A stretch of DNA of 64,000 bases from Bugula neritina (GCA_964035545.1 OZ037767.1:15253998-15317997); one strand, 5' to 3'; counted from the first letter of the stretch, positions 11,801 through 25,140 are shown. Translations and numbers: made by a program. Notes: generated by a model not told the origin, from the letters alone.

Positions 11801-12770
11801 ATAACTGATAGCAGCATTATGTGATAGCTTTAGGAATTGTTACCTTAAATCTAAATTATATAGAACAAGAAGTGCAAAAATATGGCATTAGTACTCATTG
11901 CACAATACACACTTGCTAGAGTAGCTAATCTAGCATCACATTAATTTAAGAAAGACAAAATTTTATTACTGTTCACAAATGATGAATATTAAAATTTGAA
12001 TAATTAGACAAATTAACAATGATATTGATGTTACTTCAAACATTACTAATGGTAAACACCAAAATACTAATAGGAATAGTCATGTTAACATCAATTAGAA
12101 AAGTAAAGATAATTTGAAAATGAGACAGTTTATAGGTCTAACTCTTATAGTTGACAAGCAATTACAGGGCAGTCATATTGATGTAGGCTACCCTCAAAAT
12201 GTAGCACTTTAAAAATATTAAAAAGACAGCACATATAAGAACATAATCTTAAAAATAGGCATATGTGACACCTATATTTTGATTAACAAAGAAATCTTCT
12301 TTACTTTATTAATCTAGCTCATATAATGGTATTCTGTCTTAGTATGTTATTTTAATACTTGAAATCTAATCAGCTACAGAAAAGTACTTCAATTCAAAGG
12401 CCTTCATAATTATTCTTTAGTTTGCTATTTAAATAGACAGTAAGGTTGATGAATAAAATAAAAGTTAGTAAAGTAAAAACTAAATAAATTGAGAATAATA
12501 TCTCCACTCTAAGGTTATAATCCGTATAAATTAACATTTTAATACTCCTGTTATCCTTAGGTATAGTTGTTAGCAATTTAACTATGAGCTCAAAGCCAAA
12601 TTTCAGTATCAGCATCCCCATTACATTGACTAAGACTGACTTTATAACCCTCAAGCTGTGGCACTCAATTTCTATAAGTAGTAACTAATAACAAATATAA
12701 AATTATTTATTTGCTACTGATAGTGATAATAATAATAATTAAAAATAATAATATGATCCATTAAAATAGA
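8900..12770. other. AT-rich DNA with microsatellite and foldback; no gene recognised (copy 2 about 30853-34780)
   Basis: Contains a (TA)n tract near 9757-9778 that is shorter in copy 2. Next to it copy 2 has ~56 extra bases before the CGTTTTGTAGG sequence. Small frames at 10328-10528 and 12394-12654 (-), the latter with two hydrophobic stretches, are present in both copies, but differences between copies are amino-acid changing. I do not call them genes. Confidence 0.5.
10333..10628. repeat. imperfect inverted repeat (foldback), copy 1
   Basis: The left arm (about 10333-10420; AAATACACCTAAATAATCAA inside) is the imperfect reverse complement of the right arm (about 10541-10628; TTGATTATTTAGGTGTATTT), with ~120 bp between. 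The outer ends share GCTAATGAACA. It is probably a small foldback transposon or MITE. Confidence 0.65.
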
Positions 12771-12778
12771 ACTAATAA

Positions 12779-15716
12779 AGCCAACGACGTTAATGGTATG
12801 TCTAACTAAACATGGCATGTCTCGTCTGGCAGTGGGTATGTGGAGGGCCAGGCAACCTACGGCCGTCAACCCGTTAATGGCACAACTAAAAGAAGATACT
12901 CAAGAGAAGACAACAAAGTTGTCATGAAATGCTGCTTCAAAAGTACACCCAAATTGAGAGGTTATAGAAAAACAATGTATGAGCTCTGTAGACCCGGATC
13001 AAAGAATTATTTAAAAAGAATGTGCAAATGCTGGAAAACAGAGGAGAGTTTAACATCAGCGAATAGAGACTAGCGGATTAAGCAAGAACTATGAAGAAAC
13101 ACAAGCATTTTATGGAAGAAGAACTCCATAAGATTGAAGAAGGAACCTTGCAAGAACTAGGCACATCAATTGGTGAAGAAGATAATGAAGAGCTAAATTT
13201 GCAAATAGAGGATGTTATAGTACAACATGAGATAGCATATAAATCAGCCATGAGAATTTTAAGAGTACCTAGTTCAGAGGTAGAAAAAGTGTTAGTAGAA
13301 AAATTATAAATGAGCATAACAAACTATCTAATGATCGACCAACACTAAGAGCCCTTAGGCACATTGAGAGGGTCAAATTACTACAGGCAGTAAAACAGAT
13401 TAATGATGTGCTAAACTGTGTTGAGATTATTAATACCATTGAGCTTAATAACACCACCATGGCTTGTGCAAAAAATAGTAACAGAACAAGTGTGTAACAA
13501 AAAGGAAAAAGAAAAACTGACAATGTACAAGTATGGAAAATACGACTGCAGAAGAAATAAAAAGAAATTAGATCAGACTTAAGTAAAATAGCAGAGTGAA
13601 AAAGTAGAGCTTACAATGATTCATTGAGAAGAATGGTTGAAGAAAAATATAGGATAAAGAACAAAGAGTGTGGTGTGGTGATTGAAAAACTGAAGCAAAA
13701 CCTGAGAGCTGTAAGCCAGAAGATAAACATATATACAGAATGAGTTGATCAATATAATCAGAACACAATGTTTACAATGATAAGCGCTTTTATCAAGAAT
13801 TACGAGGAAATGAATACGTACATCTAAAGAGGCACCTGACAAGGAAATCAAAAGCATTCTGATAAAATATATGGGGTCAGCCAACTAAAAATAATACCAA
13901 TGCAGAATGACTAAATAAAGTTAGCAACAAATTGGAGCATATGTAAAGACAAGGAAATTAGATCTTAGAAACGATGCAAACAACTGGAATAGCAATTAAT
14001 GTCATAAGGTTGATAAGAAAAAGCATGAAACCTGGAAAACACAACTGAAATACCTGGAAGAAAAGATAGGAGAAATAAAGATCAAACTAAGAATTTTCCA
14101 AGGAGACTCTTTATCTCTATCCCTTTTCTCCAACTACCGATTCGCATGACAGAAGCGGCTCAATGATGCAAATTTCGACGAGACAGAAAACAAACCATCT
14201 CCTATATGTGGATGACCTGAAGGTAAATAGGAAATCAAAGTGGGAACTGGAAGCTTTGGTAAACACTGCCGGGATCTTCACAAGGAATATAGAAATGAAA
14301 TTTGGATTAAAAAATGTGCCACACTGGTTATGAGAAAGGGAAAGAAAATTAAGGACACAGGAATCAGTTTGCCTGATGAACAGGTAATCAAAGATCTGGG
14401 TGAGAAGCCGTATAAATATCTAGGAGTTCTTGAGATTGATGGAATACAAATATATGAAATGAAAAATAAGATCAAGGAGTACTACAAACAAATAAGAAAA
14501 GTTCTGGATTCAAAACTGAATGGTGAGAACACAATCAAAGCAATAAACACATGGGCAGTAACAGCAGTGCATTACACAGCTAGAATACTTGACTGAACTG
14601 TTTCATGAGCTAAAAAATATAGACTGAAAGACAAGGAAGCTAATGACAACAAACCGTGCACCCTATCCGAGAGCAGTTGTAGGCCGGCTGTATTTTAGCA
14701 GAAGGGAAGGCGGTAGAAGAATGTTGTCAACTGAAAAATGCATAAAGACTGAAAACTGCAGCATGTCAGACTACATAAATATAACATAGACTGATAGAAA
14801 CACCACACTGAATACCTTCCTAAAAGACAGAACAGCGGTAGAACTAAATAATGATAAAGTGATAGAAAGAACTGATGAGTGTAAAGAAAAGCTTCACGTG
14901 GTCAATACATCAAAATGGTGGAAGACATGAAAGCATTTTCCTGGAACTGATTGAAGTATGGTTGGCTGAAAAAAGAAACAGAAGGACTGCTGACAGCTGC
15001 GCAAAATCAACTATTCACTACTAGAAATTATAAAGTGGCTATGATGAGAGAACAGGGTAGCAAGAAGTGTGGAATGTGTAACGCAAGAGATAAAACTTCG
15101 ATGCACGTATTGAGTGAGTTTGAGAAGGTAGCAGAAGGAGAATATAAGAAAAAACACAACCTTTTGGCATTGATAATTTCAATAGTAGTTGTGTGAACTT
15201 CGTGGGTTTCAGAAAAGTAAGAATTGGTACGGCCATCAAGCAGAATAAGTACTGGAAAATGATAATGTGAAAACCTTGTAAGATTTTAACATACACACTG
15301 ACGTAGTCATCAAAGTTAGGAGACCCGATATATTAGTAGTTGACAAGCATAATGCTGAAACAACGATAATTGATATCACAGTCCCTGTTAACTACAGAGT
15401 AAAAGAAAAAAATTCGAAAAGTTAGGAAAATATCAGAATTTAGCACTAGAATAAACCCGCCTTTGGAAAACATCAAAAAAGTCATCCCGTTGTAACTGGA
15501 GCCTTTGGAGCTTTATACAAGATTGTAGACTGGCTGACACTACTTGGAGTAGCTGAAAACAAATGCTCATTAATTCAGCAGACACCCTTACTAGGATCAG
15601 GATAAGCTCACATCCTGAGGAAAGTTTTAGCCATTTCAGCCTAGTATAACTAGGCCAATGGTAAAAGGTTACACCAGCTAAAAAACTACGGTCAATCAAC
15701 AATAATAATAATAATA
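12779..15716 (+). mobile_element. decayed non-LTR retrotransposon (LINE with C-terminal restriction-like endonuclease), copy 1
   Basis: Fragments in all three forward frames are in the expected order. First comes an N-terminal basic SANT-like stretch (RRYSREDNKVVMKC, ~12895). The RT catalytic motif LLYVDD is at 14199-14216, and the downstream RT/thumb segment (KPYKYLGVLEIDGIQIYEMK) at 14240-14596. A C-terminal segment follows (WLKKETEGLLTAAQNQ; CGMCNARDKTSMHVL). Last is a PD-(D/E)XK-like piece (RRPDILVVDK, ~15320). Frameshifts and stops break the frame repeatedly, and the last Cys of the zinc-finger-like motif is replaced. The 3' end is an (AAT)n tail at ~15699-15714, typical of such elements. 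The domain order indicates an R2/R4/NeSL-type clade; exact clade not determined. It sits inside the hAT-like element and was inserted before the duplication. Confidence 0.8.
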
Positions 15717-15784
15717 GTGCAGTTGGTTCTATTATTAGATTAGCATATCGATTATGACTTTTCGATTGCCACCCTGATACTATG

Positions 15785-16814
15785 AGTAAAATGTACAAGC
15801 ATACGTGAAAGTATAGATATGATCATAAGTATAAAAATAGGTATAAGTATAAATATAAATATAGGTACAAGTATAAAACGAATGATTATATTATTAATAA
15901 TATTAGTCAGTGATACCTATAACCGTAATGGTTTTTAGACTTACAGTTATCATTAACATTAGCTGAGTAATATGATTAGTTAAAATAATGGTATTCATTA
16001 TTATATCATAGTTATAAGTTATAACTCTAGTCTCTAAAGAGCAACAGCAAGTGTAATTGGGATATCCATATTAAATTTCATATTCACATAGTGAAATGTT
16101 TATGTTATGAACTAATTTATTTCTTTAACATTTAACTATAAATATGATTAACACTAACTTTGACCAGCAGTATTACTAAAAGAAGCGTATTACAAATATA
16201 AGATAATAAAATTCTAGTAGTAGGACTAATAGTATTACTAGGTCCAGTATTATTCTTGTTATCTTATTCATCATTCATGAGTTATCAAATTTAAAATTAT
16301 TACTTATTAGCATCAGCATATAAAAAGTAAGATCATTAGGAATAATTATCATGAGGTATGATCTATGATTTGCATTATCCATATATAGTTTAATATCAAT
16401 ATGATATATTTTTATTGCTGATAGTCTATGTTATAGTTAAATTTATACTTATCTTTACAGTTACCTATAGTAGCACTTATTAGTTATTTGTGGTAGCCAA
16501 ACTAATGTTTAATATTAATAAATTAAACTGAGTATCATAAAAGTGTTACTAAGAATTTCAATTATAATCGTAATGGTGATCATATTACTTTATTATAATT
16601 ATTATATTTTATCATTAATGCTAAACTGAGTTAATGTATATACTTTGAGTTTTACTATTACTCATTATATTTACACTTATAGTAAAACTAAATATGTAAA
16701 AGTTATACTTATACTATTATTATTCGTATTTCATTAGACTTACATCTAAGATCGCAGTCCTATTACTACTACCACTGATACTAGTACTACAACTAGTACT
16801 AGTACTGCTACTAG

Positions 16815-16846
<32 letters not shown>

Positions 16847-19800
16847 ATAGTACTGTTACTACTACTACTACTAGTACTACTACTAGGTCTACTACTGTAC
16901 CAGTACAACTACAAACTTTGAAAATAACTGCAAGAAAGGTATGACTTAGTCTTTTTCTTAGTCTTACTGTGACTCTCAGTCGTAATGTAAAATAAAATTG
17001 TGAACTGTAAAGTTAAACCCAAGGCTGAAATTTATTTAATTAAATTTAGACAATCTGAATCATTGGCTCAATCCTTGAGTTTGACTATTACTATTATTAT
17101 TAGTGTTACGATTGTGATTATCATTGGCATTATGCCATTATGATTATCATTATGATTGTAATTGTGGTAATTCTAACATTAATTATAATCATAAATTAAA
17201 AGGTAATGATTAATGATAATTATTTTCATTTTGTAATCATAATGATAATCATAATGATGTAAATTTTGATGTAAAACCAAAATACTAAAACTAAAAGTAA
17301 AAGTTATAAAATTAAATGATAAAATATTATAATGATAATTATTATATTTATTATATTATTATTGAATATATTATTTCATTAGAAAATAGGTTGCAGCTTA
17401 GCATGATTAAAATTCAGTAAAAATTAGTTTACCAACAGCAAACATGCATGCGTCTTGTCAACATTCAATTCGTAGTGTCATAGCGAAGCCAGATTACTGG
17501 TAGTACGACTACTAGAACTACTACTACTACTAGTGATGGATTACAGATCCTTGGCGATTTTAGCTGTGAGTGACCTTCACCTCACATTCTCGTCATGTGC
17601 GCGGCATTAGACTAAGTAGAGGGTATGAAGCACTGAGCTGGAAAAGAAAGAATATATTTTAATTATAGGTAATACTAATAGTAATATAATTTATGGTAAT
17701 ATATAGGTAATATTGAGTTCATTGGTATGGAGTATAGACCTATCACTGATAGTATCAGTATCAACTACCACTTACGTACTACTTCAACTTATAACTTACC
17801 TTCAACTCAAACTCAAACTGAAACTGCTTGGAATCATTTGTCTTTGATCATATTGGCATTGTCATTGTGATTGTAATAACTATTAATATTTTTAGTTCAA
17901 CATCAATGCCGAACATATTGTAATAACTAATAAGATAATCATAAGGTTAATATATTTTGCTAATACTAATACTAATACTAATAGTTATAGTAATAGTTAT
18001 AGTAATTCAGTGTCACTCTGACTCTCACTCTGGTGGAGTGAGACTCAGACTTAGAGTTAGAGACAGAGTGAGTCCGAGTAAGTCTGAGTGTTGGTAATAG
18101 TAATAGTCATATCAATTTAAATTATATTTACTTATTTCTAGCAATCACAATGGCAATAGTTATAGTAACTTTCACTTACTCTTAAATCATTGAACCTGAA
18201 CTAAAAGTAAAATTAAGCATTATGATTATCATTATGATTATACCTATGATTTTATTATGTTTAAATTAAAAATCAATATTATGATAATATCATAGTGATA
18301 GACATATTATTGATAAATGATAATATGAAAGTAATTTGATAAATTATACATTGATTTTGAATTAAGGTGATACTGATACTAGACCGGTACTGAAAGTGAT
18401 AGTAATACTAATAGTAATAGTAATAGTCATATAAATTTAAGTTATATTTACTCATTACCGGCAATCACAATGGCAATAGTAACTTAAACTGTAACAGTAA
18501 TGGTATGGGTATGTTTGAAATTGTCACTATCAGTATTGCTATGAATCAAAATATAATGCTATCATACCAATAATTTAAAATAATATTACAAAGCTTCAGT
18601 AGCAACTTTTACTTGTACCAGTTTGGAATTTTGACTTATACATATTCTTAGTTAAAGTCTTCAAGTTTATTGTCAAAATGAACTTGAAATTAAAGACTTA
18701 GTAGTAAAAATTAAACTAAGACTGACTGTAAGTGACTAAGATTAAAAATAAGTAATTTTAAATATCGATTTAGTATTTTTCTTACTCTTTGTCTTAAAAT
18801 TGACTTTTATTTTGCACCTACTCCTGGTCAATGATTCTTTTTTCTATTTATATTACTATTGCTATTAGTATAATTGACTTAAATTTAATAATAGATATGA
18901 TTATATCTTTATAAATGTGATATTTGATTTTATGAATAGTAATTCGAAAACTTTTTGGTATTATTTATTTTTGATCATTGTAGTTATTATCATTATATTT
19001 GTATAATAATTATGATTATCAAATTCAATATCGATATTTGTATTATGGTATGGATATCTGCCTCCATCCCATGTTCTGTTTTGCAGTGCCTTTTTACATT
19101 CACGTCTAGGTTCACATTGCGATGGTCATACTGATAGCACTTGGGGACAGTGATGAGCATAATGATTATCACTAATATTAGGATTATCGTTATTAGGATT
19201 TAGAATAATTTAATAAACAAGCAACTTAAAACAAATGTTTTTACTAATATACATATTAATTACTAATATAAATATACTACTATGAATATTATAATTATTA
19301 TACTTTACAATTCAAAGTAAGATAATCATAATACGAACTGGTAAAACTAAATATAAAGTAAATGTAATAATACTAATAGTAGTTATCCATTCCCCTTTGG
19401 TTTCACATACTAATAATTGGAAACCTCTGTCCTAATATTATTTCTATTAATATTGCTCAAAGTTTGATCCCTATTTAATTTTATAGTTCACTCACCAGCT
19501 ACATAATTTTATTAAAATACATGTGGTATTGGTTATAGTACTAGTGAAACTTGAAGTTGAATAGCATGCTTATTACTCACTGCTCTTTGCTTACATTATT
19601 AGGGTTACTCTTTAGTCTTAGAGATACCCTAACATAAACTTGAAAGCTGGAGGTAGTACTAGTCTAGTGCTGTGGTAATCCTACACTGTTGACTTATCAA
19701 CACTGTGACTATAATTATGACTCCTAAGTCAAAGTCATTTTCATATAGTAGTAATCACTACGACAGACTGAAAGTCAGGAAGACTAAATATAATGGTAAA

Positions 19801-20560
19801 GTGTGTAAGAATAAATCATACTTAATCAATTACTTTTAGTTTTGTTACCAGTGTTGGGTCAACTTTCAGAATAAAGAATAAATATAATTATAAAGATAAA
19901 TGGATAAAAATTCCAATCATGGTTTAATGTGCCTATTTTAAGCTGTTAATTTAATTACTATAATATAAGTGCTCAAAATACAACTTTTGATTTTCATAAT
20001 TGTGTTTTAATTTAATACAGATACCATAGTATCATATACAGTAGAATCAGTTGTATCTTATTTAATAATGAAGTAACTTATTGGAGCTTTCACAGTTATT
20101 AATCATTTACTTGTTAGTCTTTGAACTGGGACAATGTTTGAAACTTGAAGTAGAACAAAGTTTGATTTCAGTTACCGCAATGGTATCTGCAGTCACAATA
20201 GGAATACGCATATAACTATGTTTATATTTGTGAAAAATATATAGTCAAAACTAGATAAGGTAAAAGTAATTATAATTGGTTTCACTTTTAATATATTCCT
20301 ATAAACTGGAAAATAGACAGAAGCATTTAATCATGAAAGTAAACCTAGTGGAAGTAAATCAATTCACTAAGTATAGTAAAATATTTACTATTCAGTAAGT
20401 TTATTTACTTTAGTTAATTGTACTTGATTATTTCTGTCGGTTTTTCAGTTGATTTTTCTACCTTTTGCTATAGCATATCAAACTACCACAAAGTCATGCT
20501 TCCGTATTACAATTATAAACATAGTGTTACTGTGTAATGTTATAGTAATGTAATAGTAAT
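15785..20560. repeat. cryptic hexanucleotide-periodic region, copy 1
   Basis: Long stretches split into six-base words with some positions fixed and others free. Examples: AGTATA-AAAATA-GGTATA near 15835; GATACT-AGTACT-ACAACT near 16780; ATTATC-ATTGGC-ATTATG near 17115; TAATAC-TAATAC-TAATAG near 17960; AGTGAG-ACTCAG-ACTTAG near 18038. Motif content drifts along the region while period 6 persists. Indels against copy 2 are mostly 6 or 12 bases. No genes are seen; a Ser-rich 62-codon antisense frame at 16720-16908 is only a translated triplet/hexamer array. Confidence 0.7.
16757..16905. repeat. ACT/AGTACT/ACTAGT simple-sequence array, copy 1 (copy 2 at 38783-38932)
   Basis: Dense ACT triplets interrupted by AGT, GCT and AAT triplets, generating runs of the self-complementary hexamers AGTACT and ACTAGT. 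Interruption patterns differ between the duplication copies. Confidence 0.85.
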
Positions 20561-21454
20561 ATTTGGATCATTGTAAGTATTTCTGTTGTTGTACTGATTG
20601 ATAAATATTTTTTAGCTTGCATGGATATTTGCATCGATCAAGATGTCATTTGAACCTGGACTGGAATAAAGATGGGAAATCGAGAAGCTAGCTACAATTA
20701 TTCTGCAGAAAGAAACTTGGTAAGCAAAAATAAGCTGCAGCATTAAGCAGTAAGCAATATGACGATGAACTTTGCTTGATTTTGATTGACCTTAAAATAT
20801 CTGGTCACCTTTCACCAACGTGGTCCTGCGCGGGTGGCGGGTGACCTTAAAATGTCTGTTGCACGTAAAATAAATTTTGTGACAGTCAAAAGTATGCTGA
20901 TCTTTTTCGTATTTCAGTGCATCGGTGTCTTAGCTTAAGAGCTGAACCCAACAATTATGATCTAAAGCTGTTTTTTACTAGAAAGTGATTTTACTGTCTT
21001 TCTGATTATTCTTGGTTTTTCAGCTTGATGAATTGAATAAATGGATTTGATTTCGGGTATTATGTAATGGATGAAAGAAATTTTTCTTAAATTTGTACTG
21101 AGCAATTTTTGCTATTGCTATGATGTTTAGTGATAAAATTGCACCCTTAATAACCCTGAAAACTTTCATTACTAGCATTTGTTTATGTTCATTTTTAGGA
21201 AATTAAAATGAAGACACAACTCACCGATGCTATCTCACTGTGCCTGCATGCAGTTTATCTAAAAAGGTACTCCTATTAGCTGGCTCTTGCCCAATACCTG
21301 GTTGTCTCTGTAACTATTTTTTGCTAGCAGATGAGTTTTTTGAACTTGATATTTTATTCATTTTGAAAGTTATAGTGAGCTTTGAACTTGCTAGCATCGT
21401 TTTTAAAGACTTGCAGCAGTTTTTATCAACATTTTTTAAGTCAATGGTGTTAGT
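20561..21454. other. noncoding stretch with a GC-rich hairpin (copy 2 about 42561-43451)
   Basis: Short arms GGTCACC (20803-20809) and GGTGACC (20840-20846) flank a GC-rich core (CCTGCGCGGGTGGCGG), and the pair is bracketed by a direct repeat GACCTTAAAATRTCTG. It is conserved in copy 2. The rest shows no recognisable gene. Confidence 0.5.
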
Positions 21455-21455
21455 T

Positions 21456-21775
21456 TGGAAGCTCTCTCACTCCTCTCTCTGTCTCTTTCTCCCACACCTT
21501 CCACTCAATCTCTCTCTCTTTCTCCCCCTCTCTCCCACCCTCCCTCTCTCCCACCCTCCCTCTCTCCCACCCTCTGTCTCTCCCACCTTCTCTCTCTCCC
21601 ACTCTCCGTCTCTCCCACCTTCTCTCTCTCTCCTAACCTTTCTCTCTTCCCTTTTCCACTATCTCTCTGACTCTCTCCCTTTCTCTCTTCTACCCCATCT
21701 CTCTTCCATCCTCTCTCCTAACCTTTCTCTCCCACCCCCCCCCCTCTCCCACTCTCTTTCTCTCTCTAGTTTGCA
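21456..21775 (+). repeat. polypyrimidine (CT/CCCAC-rich) tract, copy 1
   Basis: About 300 bases almost only C and T on this strand, with recurring TCTCTCCCACCCTCC-type words. The frames open through it (Ser/Leu/Pro-rich, up to 209 codons) exist because CT-repeats lack stops; I reject them as genes. Confidence 0.9.
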
Positions 21776-21879
21776 TGGCTTTACCCAATTTTGGTTTATT
21801 TTTTTATTTTGTTTCAGAGTATCCAAAAGGAAAGCTAAAATTTATTTAATATATATTATACCAACTTGAGCTTTACATA

Positions 21880-24800
21880 TAATATCAAATAAATGCTGTG
21901 TTTTGTTAAAACAATGTTTGCAACTTGGTAGTATATTCAAATTCATAATTTATTTGTAGAGTCACACAACAAGACACTACTCTGACACACTCACAAGTTG
22001 CCACTGATCCAGCAGTATAGATGATTGTTTTCTCCACTGGCTATGCTGTCACGCTTTACTGTTGTGGTGTTTGAAACAAACCAATTGTTTGCCTACGCAG
22101 ATTAGGGTGAGAAAAAAAGTGAGAAATGAAAGCTGTTTTTAATACCAACTACACTTAGTTTTTATTGAATGAAAAACAAAGTGAAATCATTAGTTATCCG
22201 TTAAATGACTAAATCATTGTTTATAAAGATGAAACACAAATAATCTTATAATATGCTAATGAAATTTGGCTTTCAAATAGCTTTTTTCTGTATATTTGTT
22301 GAGGAAGTTTATCTTCAACAAAACTTCGTAGCTGTTGAATATGTGGAGAGTATTTTATATTGCATAAATTTATAGAGTAAAAGGTTCTCATCAAACTTTT
22401 ACAACTTAGCTCATCGACGGTTTAAAAGTGTGAGTCACCCTTCACACTAGAGTTTTATAAAGTTTTAATGAATGTGCAGTATTTTATAAAATATTGTGTG
22501 TCTCGTAAATTTAGCTATTTCTACCTTTTCAGTGAGATTGGAGTAAACACACCTCAAAATTCACATCTGGTATCACATTGATTTATCGCAAGTCAAAGTA
22601 CACCTACTAACTCTTCCTTCCTTAATACCTGCTTGCTTTTGCACTTCTACTCATTTCATATACCTAACATTTCTCTTGCAGATGAATTACATCTTTTAAG
22701 TTGTAAAAGCCTTAAATAGCATGAAATTAATGAGGTTTAAACCGTGGCCACACTAACTATTGATGCGTTTATTGATGGGTTAAATTACACGAAAATATTG
22801 TCTCTTTCTTTTTAGTTTCACCTAAAGTATTACATACTATTGATGGAGGCTTTGCTGAAGTTTTTGGGTGATGATTTGTCAATAATTTTCCAGAGAAGAT
22901 GATGCCACGGTGGCTGGCATCATTATGCAGTTTCCAAATTTCTTTCGGCTTTGCTCTAGTGAAAATGTTGGAAAACAATCAACAAAAAGGTTTGTACCAT
23001 AAACGAAGTTATTGTGTGCGTGTTGTCAAAGCATAAAGTGTGCTGGAAATTTTTGGGTTTCTGTTGAGATGCGTTTTTGCTTTTCCTGCATGAAAAAAGT
23101 TCCAGTTTCAGTTAATATCACTAGCGGAGTGCCCACCTATATTTTAAATCATATTGATGCATAAGTTCTTTTTGTAATATTAAAAGTATAACTTGCTTAA
23201 TTGCTATTCAATGCCCTTTGAAGTTTCCAACTGTAATTAATTAGTTGATTTGGCAGCATAGTATCGATGATTGATGAAGGCAGCCGATATAATTATAAGC
23301 ATAAATATCTATATCTACATGAAGATGTCATTCCCAATGATTGTTATTCTGAAATCAGCTGATTAAGTTATCACAAACTAAACATTTTGACCAGCGGCTT
23401 GCAATGCAACTCGGTGAAATTTCAGACCTAGATAAATTGAATTTCTTACTGAAAATCGTGAAGGTATTAAAGTTTAAAGTGAAAGTTTAAAGGGTCATCT
23501 CTCTGCGAATTCTAATAGCATGGTGCCAATTAGACTTGAAAAAATTTCAAGGCACTACAAAGCACTAAGCCCATTCTTACAAGTAGTTTCAAAGTGCACT
23601 GGAATTTCAGTTTACTTGTCATTGTATAGAATCCTGATCTACACTATATAGCATTCACTATTGCCTGCTTCTTCTAAGCATCTATAATGTATTAACTACA
23701 GTTTGCTTTGAGAAGTGAATTTCTACTTGGTATTTTTTCCTTATCGTTCCGTTGTTTGCCAGTAGTCTTAATTTAATGGATTTTCCCTTTTCAAAAGTGG
23801 TTGTGACAATCAAAACACATCATGCAGCCTGCAACTACACAATCAGTCAGTAATTTCTTCCATTAAAGTAGCTCTTCTGGTTACTCTTGCTCACCTAAAA
23901 GCCTGAGCCTCATTCAAATTGCAATTTTTTAGAGTTGTTAGTTTTTCATGCAGTCTTTCATTTTCTTTTGTTAGGCACAAAATTAGTATTCACTAGACCT
24001 AATCGTTCATCTGCATGTATGCCTATTGTTTGTTCATTAAAGAAAAACCTCTGCTGAATATTGAACTAATAATGAAAATAAATTCCCTAAACTAAAAGTA
24101 GCAGTGTGATTTTGGTATTACAATTAGTTGTTAGCATAGAGTCAAGTTATTGACAGGAATTTTCAAATTGAAATGAATGAATTTCATTGTAAGTCAGCAA
24201 GATTTAGTCTAAGTAAACATTGCATTACATCGTGTTTTATTTAGCATTTGCAGAAGGCAACATATATTTTAAGGATTATTGTAAACTTAAATGTAATTTT
24301 AAGTACTTTCCATGTTTGTTATTGTAGATGGTCTTGTTCTTTGGAATGGATGTGACAACTCCTTGTGTCAAACTTAACTGATTGACTACTGAATCCCAAT
24401 CATATGTTTTGCCAAAAAATGTGAAAATGGAGTGCATGTCTACTTTATTTGAGAAAATATTAAAAATACTTTTGAAACTTCATCTAGCCAAACAATACAA
24501 CAGTTTCATTTTATTAAAAAATATCATTTGCCCAAAATGTATTATGTAATCGAACAATTTCTAGAAAAAAAGTGCTTTCCTCCAGTTTTGCTAATGAATT
24601 ACATATTTCATTACATGCTTGTCTTTATAATTTTATTAATTGTTTTTTCTGGTGAGTCAATTAAAGTCAATTCAACCTAGAAAAGTCTGAATTTCAGACT
24701 TAATTTCAAGCTAGAATATTCACATTTTTAGGTCTGCGTTTGCAAACATTGTTGTGTTACTTTACTTTTTATATTTTTTGAAATAAATATCTTTTTAGCT

Positions 24801-25140
24801 TGTGCCTATTCATGGTTAGAATAGTATAATAATATTTAACTTTTCTTCAATTTTAATAGATGAAAATGTTGATCAGTTGGAGTATTCAGTTTAGCTGAAT
24901 TTTACTTGTTTCTGCCAGAACAATCTTTTGGAGTTGTCTGCCCTTTCCTTAGGTATATTTTGACCTATGGTAAACGCAATAATTATAACTTTTTAAAGAT
25001 GCTTGTGAACCTAACAATATAGCATAACTATCAAACCACATTATTTATTCAATATATGCATAAAATTTAGCCGATAATCTGCCACCCAATGAGCTCGAAA
25101 AGATATTAGAATTCTAGCTCAGTGCTGCCATCAATGTAGA
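21880..25140. other. AT-rich DNA, no gene recognised (copy 2 about 43870-47120)
   Basis: A 69-codon antisense frame (22769-22978; MFSNIFTRAKPKEIWK) is frameshifted in copy 2 by a 2 bp deletion, so it is not conserved. I see no domain, RNA gene or promoter that can be supported. Confidence 0.5.

Noticed and set aside
16720-16908. Ser-rich 62-codon antisense frame
   Set aside because: Translation of an ACT/AGT simple repeat; no gene context.
15785-20560. CRISPR array or telomeric repeat
   Set aside because: No fixed repeat with unique spacers and no TTAGGG-type array; the six-base words drift in sequence.
21240-21869. 209-codon forward frame through the CT-rich tract (and 198 codons in copy 2)
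   Set aside because: Low-complexity Ser/Leu/Pro translation of a polypyrimidine repeat; lengths differ between copies by repeat units and other frames are open too.
22769-22978. Antisense 69-codon gene
   Set aside because: Frameshifted by 2 bases in the second copy; no recognised domain.
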